DNA from: Dechloromonas sp.
GTDB lineage: Bacteria > Pseudomonadota > Gammaproteobacteria > Burkholderiales > Rhodocyclaceae
Reading direction: 5' to 3'
Assembly (NCBI GenBank): GCA_011391255.1
Contig: JAABQV010000008.1
Span: 62,001-126,000 of the forward strand
DNA: 64,000 bases
Within the stretch, counting starts at the first letter, position 1. The number at the start of each line of letters is the position of its first letter. The notes beneath the pieces were generated by a model. The model ran no database searches. It was given only the letters and a program-made list of their open reading frames with translations, and was not told where the DNA came from. Below are positions 61,989 to 64,000 of this stretch, piece by piece. The position numbers and the translations under genes were made by a program.

Positions 61989-64000
61989 TCAGTACTCGTG
62001 CAACATGGCGATTTCTGTATCGGCATGCCGCAAACGCATTGCCAGCGTGCGGGCTATTGACGAGAGCAGCGTAATCGCCAGACGCTTGTGCTCTTCCGCA
62101 AGCAAATTAAATTGCTCCAGCGAGAGAACGTACATCTCGGTTTCACTAGCTGCAACCGCATCGTTGCCACGCGGCCGACCGTCGAGAAAGGCAAGGCCGC
62201 CAAAAAAGTCGCCACGGCCAAAACTGGCAATGTGCCGCGTCCGTCCGGCGCCGATCGGCGCAAAAATTTTCACCGAGCCCCGCCGGATCATATACAGGGC
62301 ATCGCCCGGCTCGCCGCGCGAATAAACCGACTCACCAACCGCACAGGTGCGCAGCGTGATGCGCGCCTCCAGATCAGCCAGGGTTTCATCCTTGCGCCCC
62401 TTGAACAACTCCATCTCGCCGAGCTCCATGGCGACTTCCGGCGCGGCAACGACCTGCTCCACTTCGCCGAGAATGCGGTCTTCAACCCACTCAATCGCCG
62501 CATCCAGCTCGGGGAATAGCCGTACGGTTTCATGTTTTTCGGTTACACCGGTCTGCTCGAGAAATTCGCGCAGATTGCGCCCGTTGGGGAGATTGTCGCG
62601 GACATTCGAGAGCAGCAACATGGCGCCTTTTTCAGCCATTGAGTCGCGCACTTGATTGAGCAAGTGCGCCGCCGTCACGTCCACCGACTGAATCCGCTTC
62701 ATATCAAGAATGATGAAGTTGCGTGTCTTGATCTCGGCTTCCAATAGCCCGTAAAGCTGCTGCGTGGTGCCAAAGAACAGGCTCCCCTGCAACTCGAAAA
62801 TTACCGCCTGATCGCCCTTTTGTTCAAGGATGCGGGTTTCTGACTCCGGCCGGTGCCAGTTTGAGGACATCTGGTTTACGTAAAATTTGTGGCGCACGAC
62901 CGTGCCACCGATTTGTTCACGCAGGAACAGCACAATCGCCAGCGCAACGCCAACAGCAGAGGCAGCGATCAGGCCAACCGTCAGCGCCACCACCACCACC
63001 GCGACAACGACGCCAAAATCAAACACCGTCGCGGTCGACTGAATAAAGCGCAGCGGCTCGCGGTCGATCATGCGAAAGCCGACAACGATCAAGCCAGCGG
63101 CCAGCGCCGAGACCGGGATCCAGGCAATAAAATTACTGAGCAACAAAGCCGAGAGGAGTGCTAGTACCCCCTCAACCAAGCCGGAGGCACGCGTTGTCGC
63201 ACCGCTCGACAAATTGATCAGGGTAGCGCCCATCGTGCCGGCACCGGGCATCCCGCCGAGTGACGATGAGGCGATATTGGCGGCACCCTGGGCGACCAGT
63301 TCGCGATTGGGATTGTGCCGGCTGCGCGTCATTTGGTCGAGCACGACGCAAGTTTTCAGGGTGTCGATCGAAAGCAACACCGCCAGCGTCAGCGCACTGC
63401 CAAACAAGGCACCGACCTGCGCCAAGCGCAGATCGCCGATCTCGTGCCAGCGCTGGCTGACTGAGGCCAGATAACCCTCGCCACTCACGCCAAGAGGGCC
63501 AACAATCAGTGGGTTGCCGGTCAATTCGAGCAAGCTGGCATCCTGCATGGCAAGGCCAAAGTAGGCCAGAACACCGGCCAGCACGCCGACAATCATCCCC
63601 GGCAAGCGCTTGGTAATACCTGGGCCAATCAAAATCCCGGCGATCGTTGCGCCACCCACAACCAGCGCCCGCCAATCCCATAACTCCGGGGAAACAAGGG
63701 CGTGGTACCAGGGTGTTCCCAGCGGCGCACCGGCGAATTTCGACAACTGGCTGCTGATGATGATCAGCCCGACACCCGTCATGTAGCCGCTGACCACCGG
63801 ATAGGGAATGTATTTAATCAGCCGTCCGAGGCCGACAAAGCCGAACAGAACCTGAAAGCCACCGGCCAGGATGCCCAGCATCAGCAACATCAGAATGATA
63901 TTTCCATCCGGTACGCCATCCGCGACCATACCGATGGCAAAGGCTGAAAGCACCGCCGCCGCCGGCGCACAAGGCGCGCTGATCAGGCGATCAGTGCCGC
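61989..64000 (-). CDS. SulP-family anion transporter with STAS and cyclic-nucleotide-binding domains (5' end off the window)
   Basis: At least 670 residues. The frame continues to the right edge with GTDRLISAPCAPAAAVLSAF, so the GTG at 63953 is not the start. The membrane core spans to about residue 350 of the visible part (SSLGGMPGAGTMGATLINLSSGATTRASG is typical SulP). A STAS domain (about 395-500, FIILDMKRIQSVDVTAAHLL) and a cNMP-binding domain (about 535-650, VYSRGEPGDALYMIRRGSVKIF, FGRGDFFGGLAFLDGRPRGNDAVA) follow. Substrate may be sulfate, bicarbonate or a dicarboxylate. Gating by a cyclic nucleotide is inferred from the fused domain. Confidence 0.9.
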   Translation of the reverse strand, partial: GTDRLISAPCAPAAAVLSAFAIGMVADGVPDGNIILMLLMLGILAGGFQVLFGFVGLGRLIKYIPYPVVSGYMTGVGLIIISSQLSKFAGAPLGTPWYHALVSPELWDWRALVVGGATIAGILIGPGITKRLPGMIVGVLAGVLAYFGLAMQDASLLELTGNPLIVGPLGVSGEGYLASVSQRWHEIGDLRLAQVGALFGSALTLAVLLSIDTLKTCVVLDQMTRSRHNPNRELVAQGAANIASSSLGGMPGAGTMGATLINLSSGATTRASGLVEGVLALLSALLLSNFIAWIPVSALAAGLIVVGFRMIDREPLRFIQSTATVFDFGVVVAVVVVALTVGLIAASAVGVALAIVLFLREQIGGTVVRHKFYVNQMSSNWHRPESETRILEQKGDQAVIFELQGSLFFGTTQQLYGLLEAEIKTRNFIILDMKRIQSVDVTAAHLLNQVRDSMAEKGAMLLLSNVRDNLPNGRNLREFLEQTGVTEKHETVRLFPELDAAIEWVEDRILGEVEQVVAAPEVAMELGEMELFKGRKDETLADLEARITLRTCAVGESVYSRGEPGDALYMIRRGSVKIFAPIGAGRTRHIASFGRGDFFGGLAFLDGRPRGNDAVAASETEMYVLSLEQFNLLAEEHKRLAITLLSSIARTLAMRLRHADTEIAMLHEY

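Overview
The window reads as about 64 kb of chromosome from a betaproteobacterium, most likely a Rhodocyclales/Azonexaceae (Dechloromonas-like) respiratory generalist. This is inferred from GC-rich coding, gene content (glnE, tldD-nit-yhdP, glcDEF, a cytochrome c4-type protein, many hybrid kinases) and overall protein character. No tRNA, rRNA or CRISPR array was recognised. Genes are densely packed and many neighbours overlap by 1-8 bases.

Region 1 (1-9.4 kb): glycerol-3-phosphate/glycerophosphodiester uptake genes (ugpB, ugpQ and the first codons of a further gene), a small lipoprotein, two sensor-kinase units and the RNA helicase rhlE. Region 2 (9.4-15.5 kb): a leftward hyi-glcDEF glycolate/glyoxylate operon followed by a PP2C phosphatase, then a rightward PduO-type cobalamin adenosyltransferase. 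Region 3 (15.5-23.1 kb): a sigma-54 activator directly upstream of a textbook -24/-12 promoter that drives an acyl-CoA-dehydrogenase-fold flavoprotein, rubredoxin, a complete nitrate/cyanate-type ABC transporter, cyanase and an OsmC-family protein. I read this as an inducible nitrogen-acquisition or cyano-compound system whose first oxidative step is undescribed to my knowledge.

Region 4 (23.1-28.95 kb) is an accessory island between two operon terminators. It holds higBA and vapBC toxin-antitoxin pairs, a small orphan lipoprotein, a hybrid kinase with a decayed receiver and a 25-G homopolymer in its leader, and a DUF4160/DUF2442 pair with a nonsense mutation. Copies of one terminator sequence lie at both edges and inside the island. 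A 22-bp inverted repeat brackets the kinase.

Region 5 (28.95-40.1 kb): a 13-gene leftward operon in the order of the archaeal Mbx/MBS complexes: an Mrp-antiporter-like membrane module, then NuoH-, NuoB-, NuoC- and NuoD-like subunits, then a ferredoxin-GltD fusion flavoprotein and a rubrerythrin-like protein. It looks like an ion-pumping NAD(P)H- or ferredoxin-linked respiratory complex distinct from complex I.

Region 6 (40.2-54.5 kb): a HlyD/DUF3302/outer-membrane-factor export operon, aroG, a dihaem cytochrome c, yhdP-nit-tldD, glnE and mscL. Region 7 (54.5-64 kb): a methionine-type aminotransferase, a relic of an antitoxin fused to a DNA-methyltransferase start, mtnA overlapping a class II aldolase (likely methylthioadenosine salvage), a two-component/phosphorelay cluster, and a SulP transporter with STAS and cyclic-nucleotide-binding domains that runs off the right edge.
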